Shown here: positions 8,967 through 17,340 of the stretch, piece after piece
How positions within the stretch are numbered: position 1 is the first letter of the stretch
Layout of the letters: the number at the start of each line of letters is the position of its first letter
Origin: Formosa sp. Hel1_33_131
GTDB lineage: Bacteria; Bacteroidota; Bacteroidia; Flavobacteriales; Flavobacteriaceae
NCBI GenBank assembly: GCA_949499105.1
Contig: CATEFX010000039.1
Location: 1-49,692, forward strand
DNA length: 49,692 nucleotides
Direction of reading: 5' to 3'
Notes under the pieces: model-generated
Seen by the model: only the letters and a program-made list of their open reading frames with translations
Database searches by the model: none
What the model was told of the DNA's origin: nothing
Program-made: the position numbers and the translations under genes

Positions 8967-9575
8967 ATGGATATAGAAAAAATAAATATAGAACTTGCAA
9001 CTAAAACCCCTCTTGAAATTGTACAATGGGCGATCACTAATGCGCAAACACCAATCCTAACCACCAATTTCAGACCTTATGAGTCTGCTATTTTACATCT
9101 AGTTACAACGGTCAATCCATCTATAAAAGTTATTTGGTGCGATACGGGCTACAATACCCCAAGCACCTACAAGCATGCCGAAGAATTAACAAAATTATTA
9201 GCATTAGACATTCAACTCTATATCCCAAAACAAACCGCAGCGCATCGGGATGTAGTGTTAGGAATCCCTCAAGTAGAAGATCCAAAACATCGACTATTTA
9301 CAGAGCAAGTGAAACTAGAACCTTTTAAACGTGCGATGACAGAACACTGTCCAGATGTTTGGTTTACCAACCTAAGGAAAGGACAAACGGCTTTTAGAGA
9401 TAGCATTGGCGTACTATCACAAAGTGCCGACGGCGTTTTAAAAATTAGTCCATTTTATCATTATTCTGATGCAGATTTAGATCAATATATCACCGACCAC
9501 CAACTGCCCAATGAATTCAATTATTTTGATCCAACCAAACAATTAGACAATAGAGAATGTGGTTTACACAAATAA
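8967..9575 (+). CDS. cysH: phosphoadenylyl-sulfate / adenylyl-sulfate reductase, cluster-free type
   Basis: CysH reduces activated sulfate to sulfite with thiol reductant. The 202-residue protein keeps the PP-loop-like fold, WCDTGYNTP, WFTNLRKGQT and the C-terminal catalytic ECGLHK. The paired CC...CC cysteines that bind the [4Fe-4S] cluster in APS reductases are absent: only three cysteines are seen (WCDTG, EHCPD and ECGLHK). That points to the PAPS-using class represented by E. coli CysH. No APS kinase (CysC) is in the window, so substrate identity is open. It is 9 nt after the DUF2061 gene and 4 nt before cysD. Confidence 0.9.
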   Translation: MDIEKINIELATKTPLEIVQWAITNAQTPILTTNFRPYESAILHLVTTVNPSIKVIWCDTGYNTPSTYKHAEELTKLLALDIQLYIPKQTAAHRDVVLGIPQVEDPKHRLFTEQVKLEPFKRAMTEHCPDVWFTNLRKGQTAFRDSIGVLSQSADGVLKISPFYHYSDADLDQYITDHQLPNEFNYFDPTKQLDNRECGLHK

Positions 9576-9579
9576 ATAA

Positions 9580-10491
9580 ATGATTATGATTAAAAATACA
9601 TCCCATATTAATCCACTCGAGAACGAAGCGATCTATATTTTCAGGGAAGTCGTCGCACAGTTTGAAAAACCTGTATTATTATTTTCTGGAGGAAAAGATT
9701 CTATCACTCTAGTAAGATTGGCTCAGAAAGCGTTTTATCCGTCTAAAATTCCATTTCCATTACTTCACATAGATACAGGGCATAATTTCCCTGAAACGAT
9801 TGCATTTCGAGACAAATTAATCAAAGAGCTTGGTCTGGAATTGATTGTTAGAAATGTTCAAGATTCAATTGATCAAGGAAAAGTAAAAGAAGAATCTGGA
9901 CGCTATTCGAGTCGAAATGTTTTACAAACGACCACTTTACTCGATGCCATCGAAGAATTTAAATTTGACGCGTGTATTGGAGGCGCTCGACGCGATGAAG
10001 AAAAAGCGCGCGCAAAAGAACGGATGTTTTCTATACGCGATGATTTTGGACAATGGGATGAAAAAAACCAACGACCAGAACTTTTTGACATGCTTAATGG
10101 ACAAATTGAATTAGGTCAAAACGTGCGTGTGTTTCCAATTTCAAATTGGACCGAACTGGATGTCTGGTCTTATATCGAAAAAGAACAAATCGAAATCCCT
10201 TCTATTTATTTTGCGCACCTTCGAAAAACATTTATCAGAGACGGGATGATTTGGACCAATGATGATGCCATCGTTTTCAGAGATGAAGAAGAAGAAGTGA
10301 AAGAACGTCTTATTAGGTTCCGAACTGTGGGCGATATGAGTTGTACGGCAGCGGTGCTCTCCGCAGCAAGTGATATTTCATCGGTTGTCAAAGAAATTCG
10401 AGAGTCAACAATTTCAGAACGTGGTGCGCGTATTGACGATAAACGCTCCGAAGCAGCCATGGAAAAACGAAAACAACACGGCTACTTTTAG
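9580..10491 (+). CDS. cysD: sulfate adenylyltransferase subunit 2
   Basis: CysD is the ATP pyrophosphatase subunit that makes adenylyl sulfate (APS) from ATP and sulfate, driven by GTP hydrolysis on CysN. The PP-loop SGGKDS is at residues 36-41. HIDTGHNFPET, GGARRDEEKARAKERM and the C-terminal KRKQHGYF are all family hallmarks. Length 303 is normal. Two ATGs lie close together (9580 and 9586); I took the first. It follows cysH by 4 nt and precedes cysN by 58 nt, the longest gap within the run, which holds only a small 6-bp hairpin (10521-10536). Confidence 0.97.
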   Translation: MIMIKNTSHINPLENEAIYIFREVVAQFEKPVLLFSGGKDSITLVRLAQKAFYPSKIPFPLLHIDTGHNFPETIAFRDKLIKELGLELIVRNVQDSIDQGKVKEESGRYSSRNVLQTTTLLDAIEEFKFDACIGGARRDEEKARAKERMFSIRDDFGQWDEKNQRPELFDMLNGQIELGQNVRVFPISNWTELDVWSYIEKEQIEIPSIYFAHLRKTFIRDGMIWTNDDAIVFRDEEEEVKERLIRFRTVGDMSCTAAVLSAASDISSVVKEIRESTISERGARIDDKRSEAAMEKRKQHGYF

Positions 10492-10549
10492 CCTCATAAA
10501 ACAATAGTAAATAAGTAAACATTCCTTTTTAGGAATTTATAAAAAGCAT

Positions 10550-11797
10550 ATGGAAGTTCTAAAAATTGCAACAGCTGGAAGTGTTGATGACGGAAAAAGC
10601 ACCCTAATTGGGCGGTTGCTTTATGACACGAAATCACTCACGAGTGATAAAATTGAAGCCATCGAAAAAACAAGTAAACAAAAGGGCTATGACTATCTAG
10701 ATTTTTCACTGGCAACCGACGGACTTGTAGCAGAAAGAGAGCAAGGAATCACGATTGACGTCGCTCATATTTATTTCTCAACCGCCAACAAAAGTTACAT
10801 CATTGCAGATACGCCGGGTCATGTTGAGTACACACGAAATATGATTACTGGGGCTTCAACGTCTCAAACCGCCATCATTCTTATTGATGCAAGAAAAGGC
10901 GTGATTGAGCAAACCAAACGCCACTTTTTTATTAATAATTTGTTGCGTATAAAGGAAGTTGTAGTCGCAATTAATAAAATGGATTTGGTTGACTATTCCG
11001 AAGAAATTTATGAAACCATCAAAACGGATTTTCAAAAATTATTAAAAGAACGGGACTATCAAGATCAAAGAATTACGTTTATTCCGGTGAGCGCTTTAAA
11101 AGGTGACAACATTGTTCACAAATCTGAAATCATGAAGTGGTACAATGGCGAAACTCTTTTAGAACATTTGGAAGCCTTAGATTTTAAAGATATTTATAAT
11201 GTAGGAACCCCCAGATTTCCTGTTCAATGTGTCATTCGTCCAAAAACAGATGCGTTTCATGATTTTAGAGGCTATGCAGGGAAAGTGTATGGTGGAGAAC
11301 TCAGTATTGGGGATACAGTTTTGGCGTTGCCTTCCAAAACTAAAACCAAAATCAAATCGATTTATTTTTATGATGAAGAAGTGCAAACGGCATCCCGAAG
11401 GTCTTCGGTAACCATTACTTTAGAAGATGAAATAAATATCAGTCGAGGCGATATGATTACAAAAACAGACAATCTTCCAACGATCGATAAACAATTCACA
11501 GCCACAATTGCTTGGATGGATCGCGATACGCTGACTACGGGGAATAAATATGTGATTCAGCATGGTGTGAATAAAGTACAAGCCAAAGTAGAACGGATCC
11601 ACCACATCATCAAAACCGATTATTCAGGAATTATAGAAAACGTAGACCACTTAGATATCAATGACATCGCCTTGGTCTCTTTTAAGTTAAACAAGCCAAT
11701 TTTCTATGATGCTTTTAAAAATCACAGAACCAATGGGTCCTTTATCATCATTGATCCGCAAACAAATACGACTGCTGGCGCAGGATTCATCCAATAA
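10550..11797 (+). CDS. cysN: sulfate adenylyltransferase subunit 1 (GTPase)
   Basis: CysN is the EF-Tu-like GTPase partner of CysD. GTPase motifs are intact: GSVDDGKS (residues 10-17), DTPGH (87-91), NKMD (142-145) and a G5-like SALKGDN. Beta-barrel domains follow. At 415 residues it is close to, but shorter than, E. coli CysN (about 475). It has no C-terminal APS kinase domain, so it is not a CysNC fusion. It lies 8 nt before the sulfite reductase gene. Confidence 0.96.
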   Translation: MEVLKIATAGSVDDGKSTLIGRLLYDTKSLTSDKIEAIEKTSKQKGYDYLDFSLATDGLVAEREQGITIDVAHIYFSTANKSYIIADTPGHVEYTRNMITGASTSQTAIILIDARKGVIEQTKRHFFINNLLRIKEVVVAINKMDLVDYSEEIYETIKTDFQKLLKERDYQDQRITFIPVSALKGDNIVHKSEIMKWYNGETLLEHLEALDFKDIYNVGTPRFPVQCVIRPKTDAFHDFRGYAGKVYGGELSIGDTVLALPSKTKTKIKSIYFYDEEVQTASRRSSVTITLEDEINISRGDMITKTDNLPTIDKQFTATIAWMDRDTLTTGNKYVIQHGVNKVQAKVERIHHIIKTDYSGIIENVDHLDINDIALVSFKLNKPIFYDAFKNHRTNGSFIIIDPQTNTTAGAGFIQ

Positions 11798-11805
11798 CTC
11801 ACAAA

Positions 11806-13893
11806 ATGCAAAGTTTTAGAACTGAAATAGAAAACCCAATTGTTGAAAAAGACATCATTGAATTAGCTGATAAAATTGAGCAATTTAAAGAAGGTCAAAT
11901 TGACGAAGAAAAATTCAGAAGCCTCCGTTTGGCGAGAGGCGTTTATGGACAACGTCAACAAGGTGTTCAAATGATTCGAATTAAACTCCCTTACGGAAAA
12001 GTGTCCAGTCATCAATTGCGCCGTATTGCAGAAGTTTCTGACGAATATTCTCGAGGGCGTCTTCATATTACAACACGTCAAGACATCCAGATTCATTATG
12101 TAGATTTAGATCGTACTCCCGAACTTTGGGCTGAGCTCGAACGGGATCAGGTTACCTTAAGAGAAGCCTGTGGAAATACGGTAAGAAATGTCACTGCTTC
12201 CGAAACAGCAGGATTTGATGTGGACGAACCTTTTGATGTGTCGCCTTATGCGGATGCCCTATTTAAATTTTTTCTTAGAAATCCGATCTGTCAAGAAATG
12301 GGACGAAAATTTAAAGTTTCTTTTTCGTCTTCTGATACAGATACGGGCTTGTCTTACATACATGACCTTGGTTTTATTGCTAAAATTGAAAACAACATTC
12401 GAGGATTTAAAGTCATGATTGGTGGCGGATTAGGGTCGCAACCGCGTCATGCCGACGCACTCTATAGTTTTCTACCGAGTGATAAAATCATTCCTTTGAT
12501 GGAAGGTGTATTACGAGTTTTTGATCGTTACGGAGAACGTAAAAGTCGCTCAAAAGCACGGATGAAATTCCTATTAAAATCGATTGGTTTAGAAGCGTTT
12601 AAAGAATTAATTGAAACTGAACAAAAAGCGATTGAGCAACAGACGGTTGCTATAAATGCTGATAATTTTCCAATCTCTAAACCGGTGGAGATCGAAACTC
12701 CGAGGGTAGAAATTACAGATCCAAAAACATTTGAGTCGTGGAAAACGACCAATCTAATTCCTCAAAAACAAAACGGCTATAAAGCCATTGGGGTCAAAGT
12801 ATTATTAGGAGATTTTTATACGGACAAAGCAAGACTTTTAGCAGATTTAGTTGAAACCTATGCAGCGGGTGAACTGCGCCTAACCTTGCGTCAAAATATC
12901 GTAATTCCTTTTGTGAAAGAAGCATTGATTCCGTTTTTTTATACCGAATTAAAAAAACTAGGATTTACAGAATTAGGGTATAATAAAGCCGTTGATATTA
13001 CAGCTTGTCCTGGGACGGACACCTGTAACTTAGGGATTTCAAGCAGTACAGGAATTGCAAGAGAACTCGAAAATATTATAAAATCCGAGTATCCTCAATA
13101 TTTAAATAATGAAGATTTAGTTATCAAAATTAGTGGATGTATGAATGCTTGTGGACAGCATAACATGGCCAATATTGGATTTCAGGGGATGTCCATAAAA
13201 ACGAAAAATAATTTAGTTGCGCCAGCACTTCAAGTCTTATTAGGCGGTGGAAATTCCGGGAATGGAAAGGGTCGGTTTGCCGATAAAGTGATCAAAATTC
13301 CGAGCAAAAGAGGCCCAGAAGCATTGCGCTATATATTAGATGATTTTGAACAAAATTCGGAACAAGATACTTTCTATGAATACTACACTTTTCGAGGGGA
13401 GAAGTATTTCTATAACTTATTAAAAACTCTTTCAGACAGTACCAATTTATCGGCAGATGAATATATTGATTGGGGGTCAAAACAAGCTTATGTGAAGGCC
13501 ATAGGGATTGGCGAATGCGCTGGGGTTGTCATTGATCTAATTGCGACCTTATTTTTAGAGAGTGATGAAAAAATAATGAATGCGCGCTCTGATTATCAAT
13601 CAAAAGCCTATAACAACGCAATCTACTTTGCGTATAGTTCAATGGTCAATTCTGCGAAAGCATTGTTATTATCAAAAAACCATTCAACCAATACACAAGC
13701 ATCCATTATTAAGCAATTTGATGAGGTATTTGTCTCCACAAACTCAATTTCGTTAGGGTCTACATTTTCGGAACTTATTTATCAAATTAATTCCAATGCG
13801 CCTACCGCGTTATTTGCTAAGAATTACATCAATACTGCAAACGAGTTTTTAACAACTGTAAAAGAATTTAGAAAAAATGATCTCGACGCTTAA
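11806..13893 (+). CDS. siroheme sulfite (nitrite/sulfite) reductase with C-terminal HEPN-like extension
   Basis: It probably reduces sulfite to sulfide with six electrons. The first ~550 residues show the two-fold NiR/SiR architecture, with GRLHITTRQDIQIHY early on. The four cysteines that bridge [4Fe-4S] cluster and siroheme are present: C401 and C407 (ACPGTDTC), C445 and C449 (GCMNACG). The last ~130 residues (about 560-695) are extra: helical, with ARSDYQSKAYNNAIYFA and AKALLLSK, resembling HEPN domains. The usual toxin RxxxxH motif is not evident. Sulfite rather than nitrite is inferred from the operon. The 3' end overlaps cobA by 17 nt. Confidence 0.92.
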   Translation: MQSFRTEIENPIVEKDIIELADKIEQFKEGQIDEEKFRSLRLARGVYGQRQQGVQMIRIKLPYGKVSSHQLRRIAEVSDEYSRGRLHITTRQDIQIHYVDLDRTPELWAELERDQVTLREACGNTVRNVTASETAGFDVDEPFDVSPYADALFKFFLRNPICQEMGRKFKVSFSSSDTDTGLSYIHDLGFIAKIENNIRGFKVMIGGGLGSQPRHADALYSFLPSDKIIPLMEGVLRVFDRYGERKSRSKARMKFLLKSIGLEAFKELIETEQKAIEQQTVAINADNFPISKPVEIETPRVEITDPKTFESWKTTNLIPQKQNGYKAIGVKVLLGDFYTDKARLLADLVETYAAGELRLTLRQNIVIPFVKEALIPFFYTELKKLGFTELGYNKAVDITACPGTDTCNLGISSSTGIARELENIIKSEYPQYLNNEDLVIKISGCMNACGQHNMANIGFQGMSIKTKNNLVAPALQVLLGGGNSGNGKGRFADKVIKIPSKRGPEALRYILDDFEQNSEQDTFYEYYTFRGEKYFYNLLKTLSDSTNLSADEYIDWGSKQAYVKAIGIGECAGVVIDLIATLFLESDEKIMNARSDYQSKAYNNAIYFAYSSMVNSAKALLLSKNHSTNTQASIIKQFDEVFVSTNSISLGSTFSELIYQINSNAPTALFAKNYINTANEFLTTVKEFRKNDLDA

Positions 13894-14680
13894 CTCCATA
13901 AAACACTACATTCCGAGCCCTAAATTAACAGTTGTGGGTGCAGGCCCTGGCGACTCCGAGCTGATCACTCTAAAAGCCATTAGAGCCATCAGTTCTGCCG
14001 ATGTTATTTTATATGACGCCCTTGTGAATAGTGAGTTGTTAGAATATGCTTCAAGTACTTCTGAGAAAATTTTTGTTGGAAAACGTCGTGGATGTTACTC
14101 CTATCAACAAGAACAAATTAATGATTTGATTGTAGCCAAAGCCAACCGCTATGGCCATGTGGTGCGTTTAAAAGGGGGTGATCCGTTTGTGTTTGGACGG
14201 GGCTCTGAAGAACTTGAGTTTGCTCAAAAACATCATCTGGAAACCGAAGTTGTACCAGGAATATCGTCTGCTTTGGCAGTTCCAGCAGGTCAAGGAATTC
14301 CTTTAACAATGCGTCATGTGTCTGAAAGTTTCTGGGTCATCACCGGAACCACAAAATTACATGAACTTTCTTCGGATATTAAGATTGCCGCACAATCGAC
14401 AGCGACCATTATCATATTAATGGGTATGGGTAAATTAAGTGAAATTGTTAAGGTGTTTTCCAACGCTGGAAAAGAAAACACCCCTGTAGCGATTATACAA
14501 AATGGTTCTACCCGTCATGAAAAATCGGGCTTTGGAACGATCCAAACCATTGAAGCTGTTGTCGCAGAAAAACAGTTAAGCTCTCCTGCAATTATAGTTA
14601 TTGGCGAAGTTGTTTCTAATCGCGTTACATTAAATTCAATTTCAAAAGAAGTACAAATCGATTCTTTAATACACAACTAA
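13877..14680 (+). CDS. cobA: uroporphyrinogen-III C-methyltransferase
   Basis: This SAM-dependent enzyme methylates uroporphyrinogen III twice to precorrin-2, the first step to siroheme. Family motifs: VVGAGPGDSELITLKA near the N-terminus, VRLKGGDPFVFGRG in the middle, and VVPGISSALAVPA. At 267 residues it is the single-domain SUMT form, not a CysG fusion. It overlaps the sulfite reductase gene by 17 nt, and its stop region abuts the next gene (1-nt overlap). Its product feeds the siroheme needed by the reductase upstream. As a SAM user it is fittingly behind a SAM riboswitch. Confidence 0.95.
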   Translation: MISTLNSIKHYIPSPKLTVVGAGPGDSELITLKAIRAISSADVILYDALVNSELLEYASSTSEKIFVGKRRGCYSYQQEQINDLIVAKANRYGHVVRLKGGDPFVFGRGSEELEFAQKHHLETEVVPGISSALAVPAGQGIPLTMRHVSESFWVITGTTKLHELSSDIKIAAQSTATIIILMGMGKLSEIVKVFSNAGKENTPVAIIQNGSTRHEKSGFGTIQTIEAVVAEKQLSSPAIIVIGEVVSNRVTLNSISKEVQIDSLIHN

Positions 14681-15261
14681 TGGAATCGAGAAACAACCTT
14701 TATCCGATTTTTCTGAAAGCCAAAGCGCTTCATGTACTTATTATCGGCGGCGGAAATGTGGCAGAAGAGAAGTTACATTTCTTATTAAAATCGAGTCCAG
14801 ATGCGCGGGTCACAATTGTTTCGCCAATGTTTAGAGAAGGCACTTTGGCCTTAGCCACCGCTTTTGACGTTGAGTTGATTCAAGAAAAATATAATAAATC
14901 GTTCCTTGAAGGCAAACATTTAGTGATCTCCACGACTGATGTCCCTGAAATAAATGTTGCCGTTTATAATGCTTGTAAAGCACGACATATTTTAGTCAAT
15001 GTTGCAGATAACCCTCCATACTGTGATTTCTATATGGGTGGAATTGTCACTAAAGGCCATGTTAAAATAGCCATTTCAACCAATGGACAATCGCCCACAA
15101 CAGCGAAACGGTTGCGTCAATTTTTTGAAGACGTCATCCCTGACGATGTGGATGATTTGGTCCAAAATTTAAATGAATTTAGAAAAACAATTAAAGGCGA
15201 TTTTGAACATAAAGTTCAAACGCTTAACGAATTTACAAAAGGATTAATACGTAAAATATAA
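14680..15261 (+). CDS. precorrin-2 dehydrogenase / sirohydrochlorin ferrochelatase
   Basis: It matches the N-terminal part of CysG (Met8p-like): NAD-dependent oxidation of precorrin-2 to sirohydrochlorin, and probably iron insertion to siroheme. Seen: an NAD-binding Rossmann start, LHVLIIGGGNVAEEK, then NVADNPPYCDFYMGG and the ISTNGQSPTTAKRLRQ helix. At 193 residues it is a minimal stand-alone form. It is translationally coupled to cobA by a 1-nt overlap. Whether the ferrochelatase activity is kept cannot be seen. Confidence 0.92.
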   Translation: MESRNNLYPIFLKAKALHVLIIGGGNVAEEKLHFLLKSSPDARVTIVSPMFREGTLALATAFDVELIQEKYNKSFLEGKHLVISTTDVPEINVAVYNACKARHILVNVADNPPYCDFYMGGIVTKGHVKIAISTNGQSPTTAKRLRQFFEDVIPDDVDDLVQNLNEFRKTIKGDFEHKVQTLNEFTKGLIRKI

Positions 15262-15266
15262 ATAGA

Positions 15267-16316
15267 ATGATTCAAACAGATATTTTAATAATTGGCGCCG
15301 GACCTACAGGACTTTTTACCGTTTTTGAAGCTGGATTACTAAAAATGAGATGTCATATTATAGATGCACTTCCTCAAGCAGGTGGGCAGTGTTCTGAGAT
15401 ATACCCCAAAAAACCGATTTATGATATTCCAGGGTTTCCTGAAATATTAGCCGGCGACCTCACTCAAAATTTAGTAGAACAAGGCAAACAATTTGAGCCA
15501 GGTTTTACACTTGGTGAGCGTGCTGAAACCATTGAAAAACTAGAGGATGGATCCTTTATTGTAACCACCAACAAAGGCACTAAACATGCGGCGCCTATTA
15601 TCGCGATTGCAGGTGGGCTTGGATCTTTTGAACCTCGGAAACCAGATTTAGAACACATTGATTTCTATGAAAATAAAGGACTTAATTATTTCATTAAAGA
15701 TCCTGAAGTGTACCGCAACAAACGCGTTGTGATTTCTGGAGGTGGGGATTCTGCTTTAGACTGGACTATCTTTTTGGCAGATGTTGCAAAAGAAGTGACC
15801 CTCATTCATCGACGTAATGAGTTTAGAGGGGCCTTAGATTCTTTAGAAAAAGTGCAAACCCTTAAAGAATTAGGAAAAATTAATTTAATCACGCCTGCCG
15901 TTGTGACAAAAATCGGAGGCGAAGACCACGTAGAAAATGTAGTGGTAACTAAAGATGGGGAAGCGTTGTTAATTGAAACGGATTATTTCATCCCATTGTT
16001 TGGATTATCTCCAAAATTAGGACCCATTGGAAATTGGGGTCTTGAAATCGAAAAAAATGCCATAAAGGTGGATACCTTTGATTATCAAACAAACATTCCG
16101 GGCATATTTGCGATTGGAGATGTGAATACCTATCCAGGGAAATTAAAACTAATTCTTTGTGGGTTCCATGAAGCAACCCTCATGTGTCAAGCTGCCTATA
16201 AAATACTCAATCCAGGAAAAAAATACGTTTTAAAATACACCACAGTCAGTGGGATCGATGGATTTGATGGCAGTCGAAAAGAAGCTCCCAAAGCAGTGGT
16301 CAAAGCCTTAGCTTAA
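15267..16316 (+). CDS. ferredoxin--NADP(+) reductase, thioredoxin-reductase-like type
   Basis: This is an FAD/NAD(P)H flavoprotein of 349 residues. The FAD motif is IIGAGPTGLFTVFEAG at the N-terminus, the NADPH motif is VVISGGGDSALDW near residue 155, and GIFAIGDVNTYPGK lies near the C-terminus. The redox CxxC of thioredoxin reductase is absent from the NADPH domain, which assigns it to the YumC-type FNR group. It lies 5 nt after the siroheme gene, so it probably passes electrons from NADPH through ferredoxin to the sulfite reductase. No ferredoxin gene is in the window. Confidence 0.88.
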   Translation: MIQTDILIIGAGPTGLFTVFEAGLLKMRCHIIDALPQAGGQCSEIYPKKPIYDIPGFPEILAGDLTQNLVEQGKQFEPGFTLGERAETIEKLEDGSFIVTTNKGTKHAAPIIAIAGGLGSFEPRKPDLEHIDFYENKGLNYFIKDPEVYRNKRVVISGGGDSALDWTIFLADVAKEVTLIHRRNEFRGALDSLEKVQTLKELGKINLITPAVVTKIGGEDHVENVVVTKDGEALLIETDYFIPLFGLSPKLGPIGNWGLEIEKNAIKVDTFDYQTNIPGIFAIGDVNTYPGKLKLILCGFHEATLMCQAAYKILNPGKKYVLKYTTVSGIDGFDGSRKEAPKAVVKALA

Positions 16317-16339
16317 TTAATTTATTATACTCAACTAGG

Positions 16340-17338
16340 ATGTCAAACATTTATAACGAACTACAAAAACGAATCTTGATTTTAGATGGTGCCATGGGGA
16401 CCATGCTTCAAGACTATAATTTTTCGGAAGAAGATTATAGAGGCACTCGTTTTAAAGACTATCCGACTTCCTTAAAAGGAAATAATGATTTGTTGAGTTT
16501 GACTCAACCCGATGCTATTGCCGACATTCATCGGAAATACTTTGAAGCAGGCGCCGATATTGTGGAAACCAATACGTTTTCCGGGACGTCTATTGCCATG
16601 GCCGATTACAATATGGAAGGTTTAGTATATGAATTAAATTTTGAATCTGCCAAAATAGCTAAACATATTGCGGATGAATTCACAAAATCTGAACCCCACA
16701 AACCACGTTTTGTCGCCGGAAGTATCGGTCCAACCAACAAAACAGCAAGTTTATCTCCTGATGTAAACCGACCCGAATACCGTGCCATCACTTTTGATGA
16801 ATTACGCATTTCGTATAAACTACAAATCGAAGCGCTTATGGATGGCGGTGTCGATTTATTATTAGTCGAAACAATCTTTGATACTCTTAATGCAAAAGCA
16901 GCTTTATTTGCGATTGAAGAAGTCAAGGAAGCCCGTAACTCAAACATTCCGATTATGGTTTCTGGAACCATTACCGATGCTTCTGGACGTACACTTTCAG
17001 GACAAACCGTGGAAGCATTTTTGACTTCCATCTCACACATCTCCTTGCTGAGTGTTGGGTTTAATTGCGCTTTGGGAGCCGAACAACTCAAGCCCTATTT
17101 GCAGCGCCTTTCTAATGAAACAGCGTTTTATACTTCGGCACATCCCAATGCAGGATTGCCAAATGCTTTTGGCGAATATGATGAAACACCAGAGGAAATG
17201 ACTGCATTTATTGAAGCCTATTTTAAAGACGATTTGATCAATGTCATCGGAGGCTGTTGCGGCACCAATCCAGCACATATCAAAGCGATTTATGAAGCGT
17301 CTCAAAATCACAAACCACGTCAATTAAAACACACTTAG
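16340..17338 (+). CDS. methionine synthase, homocysteine-binding half (split MetH)
   Basis: This 332-residue protein is the N-terminal homocysteine S-methyltransferase domain of B12-dependent methionine synthase. Seen: [20 protein letters not shown], and the three zinc-binding cysteines, one in [10 protein letters not shown] and two in [12 protein letters not shown]. It ends in a clean stop two bases before the next gene starts in another frame, so MetH is coded in two pieces here. Alone it lacks the folate, cobalamin and reactivation domains, which the next gene supplies. Confidence 0.95.
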   Translation: MSNIYNELQKRILILDGAMGTMLQDYNFSEEDYRGTRFKDYPTSLKGNNDLLSLTQPDAIADIHRKYFEAGADIVETNTFSGTSIAMADYNMEGLVYELNFESAKIAKHIADEFTKSEPHKPRFVAGSIGPTNKTASLSPDVNRPEYRAITFDELRISYKLQIEALMDGGVDLLLVETIFDTLNAKAALFAIEEVKEARNSNIPIMVSGTITDASGRTLSGQTVEAFLTSISHISLLSVGFNCALGAEQLKPYLQRLSNETAFYTSAHPNAGLPNAFGEYDETPEEMTAFIEAYFKDDLINVIGGCCGTNPAHIKAIYEASQNHKPRQLKHT

Positions 17339-17340
17339 AA

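Noticed and set aside
10521-10536. Small hairpin ATTCCT-TTTT-AGGAAT between cysD and cysN
   Set aside because: Six AT-rich base pairs without a U tract; too weak for a terminator and likely chance or a minor stability element.
15267-16316. Thioredoxin reductase as identity of the flavoprotein
   Set aside because: The redox-active CxxC is absent from the NADPH domain.
16606-17091. 161-codon open frame opposite the split metH
   Set aside because: It lies wholly within a conserved gene on the other strand and has low-complexity composition.
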